This document shows, one piece after another, positions 13,746 through 24,616 of a stretch of DNA of 64,000 bases. The stretch's first letter is position 1. Each line of letters begins with the position of its first letter. A model generated the notes under the pieces. The model worked only from the letters and a program-made list of their open reading frames with translations. It did not search any database and was not told the origin of the DNA. Origin of the DNA: Manduca sexta. Taxonomy: Eukaryota; Arthropoda; Insecta; Lepidoptera; Sphingidae. The position numbers were made by a program, and so were the translations under genes. The stretch is taken from NCBI RefSeq assembly GCF_014839805.1, contig NC_051130.1, forward strand, positions 4,960,001-5,024,000, read 5' to 3'.

Positions 13746-15174
13746 TTTATATACTATATCACTATTATCCCAAGTTACCTTCGACACGTGTATTTACATC
13801 CGATAATATTGTAATCCGCAATGAAACAGCACAATGGAAAGATCAGGATCTTGATGCGTATTAGATTAGGATGTGGAATAATGACCGGTTGGCATTGTAA
13901 TAGTATTATTATGTTAATTATTGCAAGGGTGGCTTCACCGCGCAGTTTACATATTGTTACAACAACCACAATAACGGCTGAATGCGTCAATTAGTTGTAT
14001 TGTGTAAGGTATTACTTGAGTTCGATTAGAACATTTAACGTATATCCACGTGGCTGACTCTGTGCTGCTTAATTTAGTATGTAACACGAATTATCTTCAG
14101 CTTAAAGTGAACTATGAGACTAATGGCCTTTTTAATAAACGATTCCAATTAATCTTAGATCTGATCTCAAGAATATATCAATCAAGACGACTCATTTGTA
14201 TGTCAAAAAACTTTTGTTCTGATTGTTCTATTTTTGATAGATTGAAAATTGATTGAGATCGTTTGGTGGAAACGGCGGTTAGTGTTATGGAATTATGCGT
14301 GACAATATTTTTTAAATGCAGTTCCGCAGTATGTCAGTATACAGTATGCCATCTAAAGCACACGTGCCTTGCTTTACTAGGCTTAGTTGTTTGTTGGTTT
14401 CGGTCAACCAGAAACTTGTATGATAATTCGTAACAATCTTATTATAATGTGACCTCAACTATAAAAATGTATAGGTTATACGAAGATATAAGAATAGGAA
14501 ACTAAATCTGTTCCAGAAGACCTAATCGCTAAATAATATCAAAAGGAAATTAAACACGATATCTATGTTAAAATGATTCTAATGGAATACTTTTAATAAA
14601 ACATCAATTCCAAGATGAATTTTCAATTCACTGAAGCAGCTAACACAGCATTCCTGGCACAAACAGCGTCTCATTCAAAAACATTTTTGTACTAAAAAAA
14701 CGGGAACCTTTCTTTCCTTAAACAAATTCCTCGTTACGCGAAACGTCGGGGCTAATCTGTGCACATGTAAACATCCAATGCAAAGCAATTTCTTGGAGTG
14801 CAAGTGTAGTGAGGTGAAACGTACAATGGTGCAGTAAGGGTGGGAATCGCGTGCACAATGCCACGTATTTGGGACAAGAACGAGTGTGTCGCCGCGAAAA
14901 TAGACTTGAGATAAATCGATATAGACGTGCCGGGCGGGAGCTCGGCTGCCCGTTCTTTAAAACTGTATTACTTAAACGACCTTTGTGTATTTCGGGTTTC
15001 ATTGAAAGTGCTAAGTATTTTCGGTACGAATATTTTAAGTCTTATGTTGTTGTGTTAACTTTCATATCGTATGACGTTAGTTATTCGCATGAAGGACATT
15101 TATTGGTGTTTTAACAGATGTATTATTCATATTCACATTAACCCTCGTGAAGTATTATCCCAAAAATAAATACT
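13746..15174. other. No gene recognised; small GC islet
   Basis: A less AT-rich patch at about 14860-14955 ('cgggcgggagctcggctgcc') has overlapping open frames on both strands, none recognisable. Possibly a conserved noncoding element or unrecognised exon. Confidence 0.45.
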
Positions 15175-15365
15175 ATTATGATTTCTTATGTTTACACGAA
15201 TGTTAGACATCGAAATTAAATTGTTTTTCAGATTTTATCGCTGCTTTTTATATTATGATTTTCTTCCGACGTTTTAAAGGTTTTTTCGGACAACCAACAC
15301 CTCAGTCCACCCCGTGACCATGAAGGCGGCAAAGTCTTCGAAAGGTCGGGAGAAAATCAATATAA
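15175..15365 (+). repeat. Fold-back dispersed repeat (family D), copy 1
   Basis: Starts 'atttcttatgtttacacgaa' 'tgttagacat' and contains an internal inverted repeat: 'tgattttcttccgacgtttt' near 15257-15276 against 'aaaggtcgggagaaaatcaa' near 15340. Shared segments occur at 24440, 28015, 51160, 57618 and 59070. No coding capacity and no named family that I can assign. Confidence 0.6.
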
Positions 15366-16870
15366 TATTTTTACGTATTACTTTTATAGTCTATATTGTT
15401 AAAATACCTTGGAAACGTCCATCAGTACCTGTATGGAATATGTACGCGGAATATTTTTTTACTTATTGGATTGTCAATTTGTTACTCGTTTCTATCTATG
15501 GACGCGAGTTCGATCTGAATTCTATGTAGGCGAAGCGGGAATTTATACGTTACAGTTCCCGTAAAAGTTATTTAAAATTTACTGAAACAACAATTTCGGC
15601 TAACTGGCTATTGTATTAATAAAAGAATTAAAAAAAATATGTAAATAAATCACAATTACATACTTTATTTACGAGGAAAAACGATATTCAATATCACATA
15701 AACCAATTTCAGACGTGGCAGGCGCGATCGAACTCTCAGAGAGCTTAACTAAGAGATAGCTTCTTTGTTTTAATGAGTTTCCTTGGCGCCAATCATAATT
15801 CAAAACTTTTGTACTCTTTCCTTACTTATTCCGTACGTTCTGCAAAGACAATATTATAATGGATGTTTTATGCTTCTTGCCTTTTTTCTTATTTCCGACG
15901 TAGCGAAATGACTCCGTTCAAACTGGATTTTAGTTCGATTCAAAGCGATAATAATGAACGAAATGGTAAGGATAAAAATTGTTCGTCCGTATCAGTCACT
16001 AATATAGGTCTATTGATTGATTTATGACTTATAATTTGTCTGAGATAATCTGTGGCCCTTTGAGAATATCCAATGTTAAGACGGATTCTTCGACACTCAA
16101 GATTTCAGCCGCGACTAATCCCTCTCCATCCGAAATGAATTCTTCGTAATGCTTAAAACTATTGATTTATTGATGGATGCCGGCAAATTTTCTAGAGGCT
16201 TGTTCAGATTTTATGTTTCGACGTCATTCTAACTCTGTGTCTTACATACAGGCATAGTTGAGTTCGGTTTGTTTCATTGCAGCCAGTTACCGGGAATTAT
16301 TTACTAGGGATAGTGGTCTTTAATGCCTAATTAGTTCAGTACCATTTAGATTGCAGAGATTTGTAGCTAAAAGTTTTTTGAAGTGTTGTTGTATATGGAT
16401 AGCCGTAGCTTATTATTACGCGATTTACTTGTCTCATCACTTGTATAACAATCTTAGATCATGCCTTTATTATTAATAGAAAATGTACCATACACAATGT
16501 AGACATAGCTTAGAATTTTCGGGGACAAAATGATTTCGCTGACTAGTCTAGGATATAAATCGCTCTACAAAAGCTCTACGCGATTTGAGTTAATCATTGC
16601 TGAAGTATAGCAAGATTTGCAATGATTTATGATATTACCCGCCATTAATAACTGTGAAACATATTACTTGCCAGATATTTTCACTTTTGAACCGCGTGCA
16701 CACTTGTGTGTTGTAAGTGTGTAATATTTTGTCTTGTAAACTACCACATAGATCACCGATTGAAATGTGTTTAGGCGTAGGAAGCTACTATATTAGGATT
16801 TCTTTTTATTATTACGATAAAACACACTTTACATAGCCTCATTAGTTTGATACATTTTTTTTAATATACG

Positions 16871-17140
16871 GCCACGGTAAAGTGACCCTACTGCATCTGA
16901 TGGTAAGTGAAGTAGGGTCCAATAAAATGTCGACTGATGAGAAATGATTACCCCACAAAATTATATTGGCCTGAACCAGATATACACAGGCTGACCACGG
17001 AACGTTACATACTTATGTGGGCCACTATGGCGGGTTTTAACACCTTGTGTACGGTGGTCGCTATCCGGGCGAATATAAAATATACCCTACCACGAACAAA
17101 TTATACACACATTACCTTTCCATGTACTCATTACCGGGGT
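16871..17140 (+). repeat. Lepidopteran dispersed repeat (family G)
   Basis: Opens with a hairpin, GACCCTACT (16884-16892) against AGTAGGGTC (16911-16919), around 'gcatctgatggtaagtga'. Further on, 'gtggtcgctatccgggcgaa' (near 17055) recurs in reverse complement at about 42822-42842. Confidence 0.6.
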
Positions 17141-17144
17141 TAAT

Positions 17145-20100
17145 TTTTTATAAGCTGCCAGACTGTACCTATATTAATAGGTAAGGTAATTACACTGGGA
17201 TTAACATAATATAGACATCGATGTATACAAATAAGGCGTATATAAACCAGCTAAAATTTAATAAGGCCAAAACAATATCAAATGAAAATATTCAAAAGAG
17301 CGTTGCTTACGTACCTCGGAGCAAAGCTTTGTGAGTATTCAAGCAAACACTACATAATGGGTAAACTAGACTTAACTCGGCAACAATTCAATTGTTTGCC
17401 ACACCTACTAAAAGCGTAGTACAATAGCCTAATATGGGTCATGGGATGGAACGGTCGGTAGTACGTAAACACGCGGAATTGACTGCGGCGTTTGGGAACA
17501 AAAAGACACCGCTCCGTCAAACGTTGTCCGTTGATGAAATCGTGTTAGCTCGTCCGCATTAGTTGAAAACTTTATTTTGACTGCTTTATACGGGATTGAT
17601 TTTATAAAAAAACTAAGTTTAAGTTTCGTATTTTGGATGTTTGTATAATTTTTAAAGTAGAATTGGAAACAGCAGCATAATTGTTTCACAGAAAACGAAC
17701 CTCAAATGATAGGTTACTTTTACGTTTTTTATGATGAGGGTGAATAAGAATTTGGAAGGGCCAAACAATTTGACTAAAATCAAATGACCCACCTGTTTAT
17801 TAAAAAAAAGAATTCATATTTGTAAATTTGCTCGGGGCTTTGTATGCGTCACTGTTTTCTCCCCGGAATGAAAATAATAATCAAAATAATGTACAGTTTA
17901 TATTAACTTGTAATAGAAAGCTTTCGACATATATGTAAGGTTATTTTTTTTAATCGGGTCCAATAATTTCCAAGAAATTACCACCTACCAAGTATTAATA
18001 AAATTCAAAATTTAAATTACGCGTTTTGTAATGTGGATTTAAAGAATTATGTAATAATATTTTGTTTGTTTTATAAATTTATATTTCCAAAGCTGAACGG
18101 ATTCAAATAAAAGTAAAAAATTTAAGGTAGGATGAAAATATAAATTGCTTCCCATTTTGTAATTAAATTTTGCTCCGGCGATTCAAATTTACGAAGATGA
18201 ATCACGGGTCGATTACGAGAGGGAAGCAAAACTATCTTTAACACGAAAAATAAACCTTTATCTACCGTGAGTAATGGACTTACATTTATAATTAAGTACA
18301 TAATGTACGTATAATTATTATTTTTTGTCTGCTACGATAAAATTATCGTAAATAAATTGTCTGATTATTTCCGTAAGGTTGAAAATAACTTGATTTATCG
18401 AATTACGTGTAGGTATTATCTCTTACTTCTTTATAATTTTTATATCCTCTTTCTATTATTCTATCATGTGATATTTTCACAATCATTCCATACATAGTAT
18501 TTGAAGGTTGGTATTTAACCAGCCGTATAATTAAGAGAAACGAGAAACAACTCAGATAAATCCAATCACAATTTCACATTGTGCAAACAATATTGTATCG
18601 TTGTTAGCTGGAATGGTCCGTGATTGTGCGTGGCGGTTGTGGATTCCGCACAATAGTTTCAATTCACAGTTGAACAACCTCGCGTGAACGCTTTGACATT
18701 ATTGCTTATTATATTTATTAAACCGGCATACGAATGAGCCATAGTTCGACTGCCGCGAGCGCGGAGAACAAAGCGATAATTCACTGGTAAATTCTGCGAA
18801 TTTGTATTCCTTTCTGAGAATGAAAAGGTGCCGAGCGGCGTGGCTATGATTGTGGGCGGTTAATAAAATATTTTATTATTATTACAACTGTTACTTTTAG
18901 ATTATTAACAATTTGAAAATAACTAAAAATAAACACTTTCATTTGGATTTATGTTGCTACTTTAATCTAAAATTAGACCAATTTTCAGCAGACTGGCAGC
19001 CTCAAAGCCTGTTTGATTCGGTTACCGTGATAAGTTTTAATAAAATCACTTGTATGAACATGGCTTTTTGCTGGCTATTCTGTATGAAAGTTTCAGCCGC
19101 ACGGGAAGTTTAAAACGGATTTCGGAAAACGGAACGTTCTCGCTGGTCCTTGTTATTTCTACGCAGTCATGGTGTACTACAGTACTAATGCTACCATTTT
19201 TAATGAAAATATTCGCTATAACTTAGTCGGTTGTGTTTTTTTAATTGCCATTATCCTATAAATTTGTTGGCATTGCGCCCACACACCTTAAGATTTATGA
19301 GAAGGTTTAATAATTATAATACATTTATTTCAAAAATTACATATTCCATTGTATTTTATTAATAATGGCACTCACAATTTATTTGGAGAATTAACTAGAG
19401 GACAATATTTTGCGGACTTCCATGAAAATGATAATTGCTGAATCAACTATCAGTTTCAGAGTAATGTTTTACGATGCCCAAAGGACTCTGCTTCATTCTT
19501 ATTTCTTAACAGATAATAATAAACAGAAGTTGAGAAAGTTTACTAAGATGCGTTCATAACAAAAACAATATCTTTCCGTAGTTTGCTCTTACTCTCTATT
19601 GGATTCTCTCCAAGTGATGCCGGTTGGTTAGCTTCACACATTTATCTTCACGTGGCAAAGTACAGCTGAAGAATAACTAAAACAATGACTCACGCTATAC
19701 TTTTTAGTACTAATTCATTTCTCACTGTTGCTCTTAAAGTTGAGAAAAATCAACAATTGCAAATGTTGCTATGTTTTTAGTTTATATACCTAATAACATT
19801 GTATGGATCTAACACTCTTCCTTAATCTGATATTGTATACCCATTCAGAGTTCTAATTACTATGAAAATGTAACAAAGAAAATAATAACAAAATAAAAAT
19901 GATTACTTAAAACATTAATAACTTGTCCATGTCGATATTGAATGACTCGAAACCAACAATTAAAATTATGATTATATTATCCTCTTGAGCGGGTTTCTTT
20001 TATTTCAGTTACCCTACATCTATTTCGTTATCTCGATCGTAACTTAAAATAAGAACCACTAAGTGAATTTTGAGCCGAGTTTAGCGTGGGAGTTGGGTCA

Positions 20101-22224
20101 TTAATCAATCAGAAGGCCCGGGGCGTCGAATCAATCATCGACCCTCATTTCACACTGATTTACACGTCTCGAATGCTGGACAATATTGAGTTAATTTGGA
20201 CGACTTTATTACTAAGAATTATTAATTGCAAACAAAATTTTATGGAATTAATATAAAATTTTAATATATTTAATATATTTTTATGTCTTATTGATTGATT
20301 TAAAAATATCTTCAAAAACTTCTATGTTGTAACTTAAAATACTTCCTTTTTTGTCCACGAATGTTATACCCAATACAATTGTTTCTATAGGTACTGTGAA
20401 TAATGTATATTGTTTCAAATGTAAAATAAAATATTTTCTAGTCTAACCATTGGGGATTCTGTCTAGCTCAAGCCTGTATCAACAATGTACGTGTGTGTCA
20501 ATTAAAACCCTTTTAGTGGAAACTATTTCGGTACCGGTATTTGCTTAAAATCCGGATGAAAGACCCGCAAAAATTTACTGCGAAAACGCCTTTTTTATAA
20601 TTGCAATATCTAAATCCTAGGTTACCATATTAGATTTTATAGGACATTATTTTATTTGGTTTGCTGTGGAAGTGATCGGTTTAAATTTTACAACATGCGT
20701 TCTTAATAGAACGTACATATATGAAAGAATTTGGCTCACCATTCTCGCTTGTAAGTTAGCATAAATTTCGTGTTTTTTAAATCTGACATAAAGCTGGTCA
20801 CACACAGCTGAACAGTCCCAGCGGTACAGCGATACAGGAAGGCGCTTCCTGGAAAAATCATTGGACATAAATTTCGTACGAGCGCGATTAAAGATGTCTG
20901 TCAACAGAGCTCTGGCGCTGTCAGAGAGTTGTCAGTCACTAAAATGACACGGTCTTCCTTTCGGCCAAAATGCACTGCATGTGGTCAAATGTTTAACCAT
21001 TTTAGCGGTTTGATTACATGATACTGGGGAACAAAATTGAGCTCTCAGTAATTGAATTAAAATTCGTTATTATATATAAAAAAGAGGTAATATTATTGTT
21101 TTTTTTTTATGTTCTTTTCAAATTCTTCCCTTGTCATGTTTGATTAAAAAAAATACCGAGTTTTAAAAAACACTTTCAAACAGCTTAGTCTTTGGTCGCT
21201 TGCAATAAATTCTTAAATGCACATATATTTCAAATTTAGCTTTACATTTTTTATTCTCTTAAGCTTTTAGAACTATAACCGAGTTTCAACGTTTTCGAGT
21301 GACGTTACTCAGGTTGTGTTTATTGTTTTTAAACCGTTTTCGGCGACGTTCAGCAGGACGCATGGATATCCGCCTTTGTTTCATATCTATATCCAGATTA
21401 GAAGTATTAAATGATTATACGCGGCCCACGCATGACCGCTTTATTAAAACTTTGTCTGATCTCTAAACCGTTTTATATTTGAATATATTACGCGATAAAA
21501 CGTAATCAGTACGTGAGTAAAGCCATATATTCTAAACTAACTGAACATGCGACACCGTGTATTTCTTAAAAGACAGTTTTGATGCAGTATTATCAATAGG
21601 TAGCTAAGCACTAAAAGAGTGATTCTTTTGGATATTGTGTTTATTTTCTTCTATATAAAGTACCTAATGCTTGTTATGTTTCGTCTTATTAATCTAGGTA
21701 TTAACGTCGAGCTGAGTGCAAATTGTCTAGAGAATTGTATTTAGTCTGTTAGTCTAACACTTCTAAAGCTCATTCATAGAATGGCTAATAAGAGTAGATA
21801 TTAGCCGTTTTACGAACGGACATCTCCTCTAGTAGAGCTTACGGTTTCAATAAGTTTCCATGAATTATGTTCTACCCGCATTTATATGCAAGAGAAGAAA
21901 CAAAAACGTTTATTTTCCTTTGCGAGATATAATTTTAATACTGAAACGAACCTACCATGTATGTTACACCGTTACAAAATTATTTTGACGCTCTTATTAG
22001 ATCACTCCGGGGTCGATCAATTCCAATTTCCTTTTGATTCATACAAACTGTCCCGCCGTGATTTAATTGAAAATTCTAATTTGTTTCAGATCCATCGACG
22101 TGCGACACGAGCCAACTTCACAATATTATATAAGAATTAGACAAATATAGATAAGAATTCGAGCAAACGACGAAGCGCCTTGAATCGATACATCAATTAC
22201 GTTAGATAATTTAAATTAAGTTAA
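17145..22224. other. No gene recognised upstream of the CpG-rich exon
   Basis: 5 kb of AT-rich sequence before the GC-rich exon. It includes two ATCAATCA sites (20104-20111, 20130-20137) in a GC-richer islet and small GC patches at 18740-18860. The frame at 21886-22140 shows no recognisable motif. Confidence 0.5.
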
Positions 22225-22339
22225 AAGTTAGTGTAGACAAGTGGCAAGGTGTGCGGGGTTGTGACTGACTCGGTGACTAGCAGCCGTGACGTGTTGCCGC
22301 GTGCGTGTATAGCGGAGACGCTGGTGGTGGTGGTGTTCG

Positions 22340-22384
22340 ATGCGCGGGTGTGGCGTGGTGCGCGTCGGCCGTCAGAGGGCGTGA
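22340..22384 (+). other. Upstream ORF 1 in the leader (14 codons)
   Basis: The first ATG in the GC-rich leader opens 14 codons (M-R-G-C-G-V-V-R-V-G-R-Q-R-A) and stops at TGA 22382-22384. The context is weak (T at -3). It is in the same frame as the main start at 22613. If the transcript starts upstream of 22340, this would be met first by scanning ribosomes, and a weak context would let many pass. Confidence 0.4.
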
Positions 22385-22495
22385 GAGCGACGCGCGCGTG
22401 CGCGTGGGACCAGCAAGATTGAGGTGGTGGCCGGGTGCGGTTGGGGAAGGCGCGCGCGCGTGCGGCCGCTGCACGCGCTGGGCCGCGCGGCCGGC

Positions 22496-22603
22496 ATGCT
22501 GGCTTCGCAGCGCTCGCAGTCGTGCAACGAAGAGGGCGCGTTCTTCGGGGCGCGCGCGCTGCGAAGGCCTCGCGGCAAGGGCAGCGGCAGCCCGCCCTGC
22601 TAG
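22496..22603 (+). other. Upstream ORF 2 in the leader (35 codons), ending 9 nt before the main ATG
   Basis: ATG at 22496 (G at -3, moderate context) opens 35 codons rich in Arg, Gly and Ser, ending with TAG at 22601-22603. Only GGG-TAC-GCC separates that stop from the main ATG at 22613, and both are in the same frame. The frame is open further upstream, from just after the TGA at 22382-22384. Two readings are possible: a regulatory upstream ORF, or an N-terminal extension interrupted by a real or read-through stop. Composition alone cannot decide, since GC-rich DNA rarely contains stops. Confidence 0.42.
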
Positions 22604-22612
22604 GGGTACGCC

Positions 22613-22659
22613 ATGTCGCTGCGCAGCCTACACCGGCGGCTCTCCTCCGCCAATAACAC
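22613..22659 (+). CDS. First coding segment of an unidentified host gene (partial, 15 codons + 2 nt)
   Basis: ATG at 22613 lies in a fair initiation context (GCC before ATG, purine at -3). It reads M-S-L-R-S-L-H-R-R-L-S-S-A-N-N and then the first two bases of a Thr codon (AC), where a GTGAGT donor begins at 22660. Reading through the donor meets TGA at once, which fits an exon edge. The short segment is basic and Ser/Leu/Arg rich, with no recognisable domain or signal peptide. The start is chosen because it is the first ATG after the in-frame TAG at 22601 and the only one open to the donor. The next exon (phase 2) was not found, so function is unknown. Confidence 0.55.
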
Positions 22660-23210
22660 GTGAGTCTTACTTAACTATTACATCTTGCATTTTACCATTA
22701 CGATTACATATTATACAGGTCGCTGTAAAAAAGTTTATATTATAATAATATCAGAATCCAGAAAACAATACGTTATGATTCTATGAATCAAAATAAACTT
22801 TTCAATACGTGTTTTCAATAGCCAATTCAAATTACCGTGATTGTTATAAAATAATTCTATATTGCATTATCTATCATGGCAATTGGTTATCGTACACGAG
22901 GAATGTAGTTAACTGAAAATCCCTAATTAATGTCGATCTAATTTCACTGGCTATTTGTGTTCTACGTGCAGGAAATTAATTTGGCACCCAACGCGCAGCC
23001 ATTAAATTTCGAAAGATGACCGAGTATTCTGGCGACAACTCATTAAAACGTCGGACGGGCATCGGGATGTGAATATTCAATTACCGTGCCTAAAACTAGG
23101 CAGCGCCGCCGCAAACTGCACTAGTTACGTACGCCACAGTTCACATATAGTGGAAGTATACAGTCTAACATAAAATGTTCTAGGTCAAAAATATCACTGG
23201 GAGAGTAAAT

Positions 23211-23455
23211 AATATATCCATCAAAAACAAACGCTAATGTATATATGAATTACATACTTATTATGGCGAGCATCGCGATATTCTTCAGTATTCAATGCTC
23301 GTTCCATTAGATGCTTATTATTATGAACCAAAATATGGCAAAACAATATGATATATGCATTGAAAACAAACACTGATTAATATGGCGATCATTGTGATAT
23401 TCTTCTGTAATAAGTGCTCTCTCCATTAGGTGCCTTATGATGAACGAAATATAAG
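23211..23455. repeat. Imperfect two-copy tandem duplication
   Basis: 'atggcgagcatcgcgatatt' 'cttcagta' and 'ttccattagatgc' in the first unit (to about 23335) correspond to 'atggcgatcattgtgatatt' 'cttctgta' and 'ctccattaggtgc' in the second (from about 23351). Located in the putative first intron. Confidence 0.75.
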
Positions 23456-23877
23456 TGAAATTTGCATCTTTGGTATAATTTCGACTTCTGGGTTTTAGTG
23501 TGATCGTGAATTTTGTTTAAACATTGTAAGTATTTATTAATAAATCAGTCCGCTTGATTATGTATAATCTATGAATGTGTTTAAATAGACATAGAATTAT
23601 GTTCCAAATGGAATTTTAGACAGATATCAGACCTACAGCTTGAACAGAGAGCGCTAAAACAGACTTTATAATTTCGCTCATACATTTACATGCGGTTGGA
23701 TCCAAATGACTAACATAACTGTTATTTCATAGTTAATGTATGTAAATTCCGATTAGTATTGCTTTTAAGTGCCTTTTGGCTTTGTATCATTGGCTATTTC
23801 CAAAAACATTATCAAGTATTCATGATGCACAGTATCTCTGTGTTATATGGTTAAATACTGTCTCCAATGCTTTGAAT

Positions 23878-23952
23878 AGGTCTCCTTTATTTAGAGGATA
23901 TAAGCCCTAGTCCACCACGCTGGCCTAGTGAGGGTTAATGGATTTCATATTA
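23878..23952 (-). repeat. Family A SINE fragment
   Basis: Contains the family A body block 'agtccaccacgctggcctag' followed by 'tgagggttaatggatttc', matching the plus-strand reading of the copies at 2397 and 54439. Head and tail are absent. It lies inside the putative first intron. Confidence 0.65.
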
Positions 23953-24439
23953 TTTAGAATTAATTTCTATACGTACTAGCATCATATGAAAAGCTATTGA
24001 TAGTTAATATCAATTATACATAATTCAACATATGGTGTGACGAAATATTCAAGACTAAAATACTACCGTTGAAATTAAAACAATAAGGGAATCAGATTCC
24101 TAATGAATAATTAGAATTCTAACTTTTAGTAAGAATAAGAGCTATTAGACATAGTATCTAATATATTGGGCTAAAATTCAGTATTTGAATATCATAAGAC
24201 GCATTAATCCTAGTATTTATTAATGAATAAATAAAAAAGCGTGAAGATTTTTCGGATAAATACTGGAAGCTGACAAAATGTAATCTTCAAACAAGATAAG
24301 AATCAATAACATAATTCACGATTTTGACTAAACGAATTATTAGAAAATGACTTCAATAAAATAATAACACAGTAGAGACTGACATAGTTTTATTTCTTCC
24401 GATTTTTTCAGGTATTTTTAAATAAAAAAAACCGTAATA

Positions 24440-24500
24440 AAATTCAAAAACTAGTTTCAATATGTAACATTCGTGTAAACATAAAGAATCACTATAATAG
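24440..24500 (-). repeat. Family D repeat fragment
   Basis: 'aaaaactagtttcaatatgt' 'aacattcgtgtaaacataaa' 'gaatc' matches the reverse complement of the family D end. Lies about 120 bp upstream of mariner copy A. A similar scrap is at 57618-57670 ('accgctataaaaactgcaaa' 'atagttttatttcaa'). Confidence 0.45.
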
Positions 24501-24616
24501 CTGATGTAATACATTTTTGAATTCAAGAAAAATCGATAGCACTACCATTTTGACTTCGTATTTAGACATGACCAATCATTGTCTAAACGTCGATAGCAAA
24601 AACATTTTCAAATATA

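Larger units (their letters stand above)
22225..22659 (+). other. CpG-rich putative 5'-terminal exon (5' leader plus start codon)
   Basis: A block of very high GC and CpG content stands alone in an AT-rich surround. It begins abruptly near 22225 and ends at a consensus splice donor (AC|GTGAGT) with the intron starting at 22660. It contains three ATGs (22340, 22496, 22613), all in the same frame. The first two open short ORFs that stop at 22384 and 22603; the third runs open to the donor. No TATA box is evident upstream, so this would be a TATA-less start, and I could not fix the transcription start site. GC-rich leading exons followed by long AT-rich introns are common in large insect genes; that this is one is inference. 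The protein start is not one I recognise, so no gene name is given. Confidence 0.68.

Noticed and set aside
13236..13814. Open frames on both strands at 13.2-13.8 kb
   Set aside because: Within a known-looking lepidopteran dispersed repeat.
14718..15114. Overlapping 87- and 94-codon frames on opposite strands
   Set aside because: No recognisable domain; both strands open, consistent with a local GC patch.
22277..22745. Overlapping long frames on both strands in the GC-rich block (for example 22305-22745 +, 22372-22578 -)
   Set aside because: Ala/Arg/Gly-rich translations typical of stop-poor GC-rich DNA; the 22305 frame runs across the splice donor into intron-like sequence.
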